A stretch of DNA of 5,217 nt. Origin: DAOOPX01 sp964653045 (lineage in GTDB: Bacteria > Patescibacteriota > Microgenomatia > UBA1400 > PJMF01). The stretch covers positions 1 to 5,217 of the forward strand of contig CAZZBW010000036.1 in NCBI GenBank assembly GCA_964653045.1. Direction: 5' to 3'. Within the stretch, counting starts at the first letter, position 1. The number at the start of each line of letters is the position of its first letter. Shown here in pieces: positions 5,030 to 5,217 of the stretch. Made by a program: the position numbers and the translations under genes. The notes under the pieces were generated by a model that did not search any database, was not told the origin of the DNA, and saw only the letters and a list, made by a program, of their open reading frames with translations.

Positions 5030-5217
5030 TCAATGAGAAGATTGCACTGAATACGGCAATGATGAGTGGTGAGTAGCTATATACCACCCCCCATCTTCTA
5101 GCTTGACGTAGGAAAATGTGAAATCAGCTTTTGTTTCGTTTCCGTCCGCACCAACAAAATAGTAATGTCCACCAACTGTGATCACATTTTCACTTGTTTT
5201 TTGCCAAACTTGATTAT
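5030..5217 (-). CDS. 3' end of an NTF2-like (SnoaL / DUF4440 / CaMKII-AD type) protein
   Basis: Only the last 61 codons and the TGA stop lie in the window; the 5' part is cut off by the right edge. The fragment reads as antiparallel beta strands ending in VKLEDGGWYIATHHSSLP. That closely fits the C-terminal strand of SnoaL-like or CaMKII-association-domain proteins of the NTF2 fold, where a Trp and an H.S..P motif end the domain. Members are small cone-shaped ligand-binding or enzymatic proteins with varied roles, so no substrate can be named. The preceding strands (VGGHYYFVGADGNETKADFT) support the fold. Confidence 0.7.
   Translation of the reverse strand, partial: NQVWQKTSENVITVGGHYYFVGADGNETKADFTFSYVKLEDGGWYIATHHSSLPYSVQSSH

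Noticed and set aside
1..5217. CRISPR array, tRNA or rRNA genes, alternative genetic code
   Set aside because: No regularly spaced repeat series or recognisable tRNA/rRNA sequence was seen, and TGA terminates several frames (avd, DUF2130, NTF2-like).

Overview
The window holds a diversity-generating retroelement (DGR) whose parts can all be read from the sequence. They are a DGR-type reverse transcriptase, an Avd-like accessory protein, a template repeat (TR), and a secreted DUF1566 / C-type-lectin-like target protein whose last codons form the variable repeat (VR). TR (1607-1740) and VR (1921-2054) align over 134 bp without gaps and differ at 16 positions. Fifteen of these are adenines of the TR when read on the minus (coding) strand. 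The sixteenth is a silent T-to-G change. This is the adenine-specific signature of mutagenic retrohoming.

Layout, left to right. The RT is on the plus strand (43-1341, frame open to the window edge). Every other gene is on the minus strand, read from high to low coordinates: the 3' end of an NTF2/SnoaL-like gene (5217-5030), an unrecognised 159-aa protein (5017-4538), an unrecognised 62-aa protein (4511-4323), a DUF2130 coiled-coil protein (4229-2967), the target (2863-1922, VR at its 3' end), a spacer, the TR, and avd (1588-1232). The TR therefore lies between target and avd. The RT is convergent with the other DGR parts, and its last 37 codons are antisense to the end of avd. In the DGR layouts I know best, target, avd, TR and RT share one strand.

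How the parts should work together (known DGR mechanism applied to this locus): a minus-strand RNA carrying the TR is copied by RT plus Avd with errors at adenines, and the cDNA replaces the VR in the target gene. The target has a signal peptide and its variable residues sit in a C-terminal ligand-binding-type fold, so the product is probably a diversified surface or secreted binding protein. Possible RNA elements around the TR are a perfect 10-bp inverted repeat bracketing it (1562-1571 / 1863-1872) and a small GNRA-capped hairpin (1771-1786).

Organism: most likely a bacterium of the Candidate Phyla Radiation (Patescibacteria). The basis is the Avd type (EYKYTLGQ and EIGRMIGGW motifs), the style of the DUF1566 target with its 'A.EV..G..F' linker, the DUF2130 neighbour, and starts that mostly lack a strong Shine-Dalgarno sequence. 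This is inference from gene content; there is no rRNA or other marker in the window. TGA acts as a stop in several genes, so the code looks standard.
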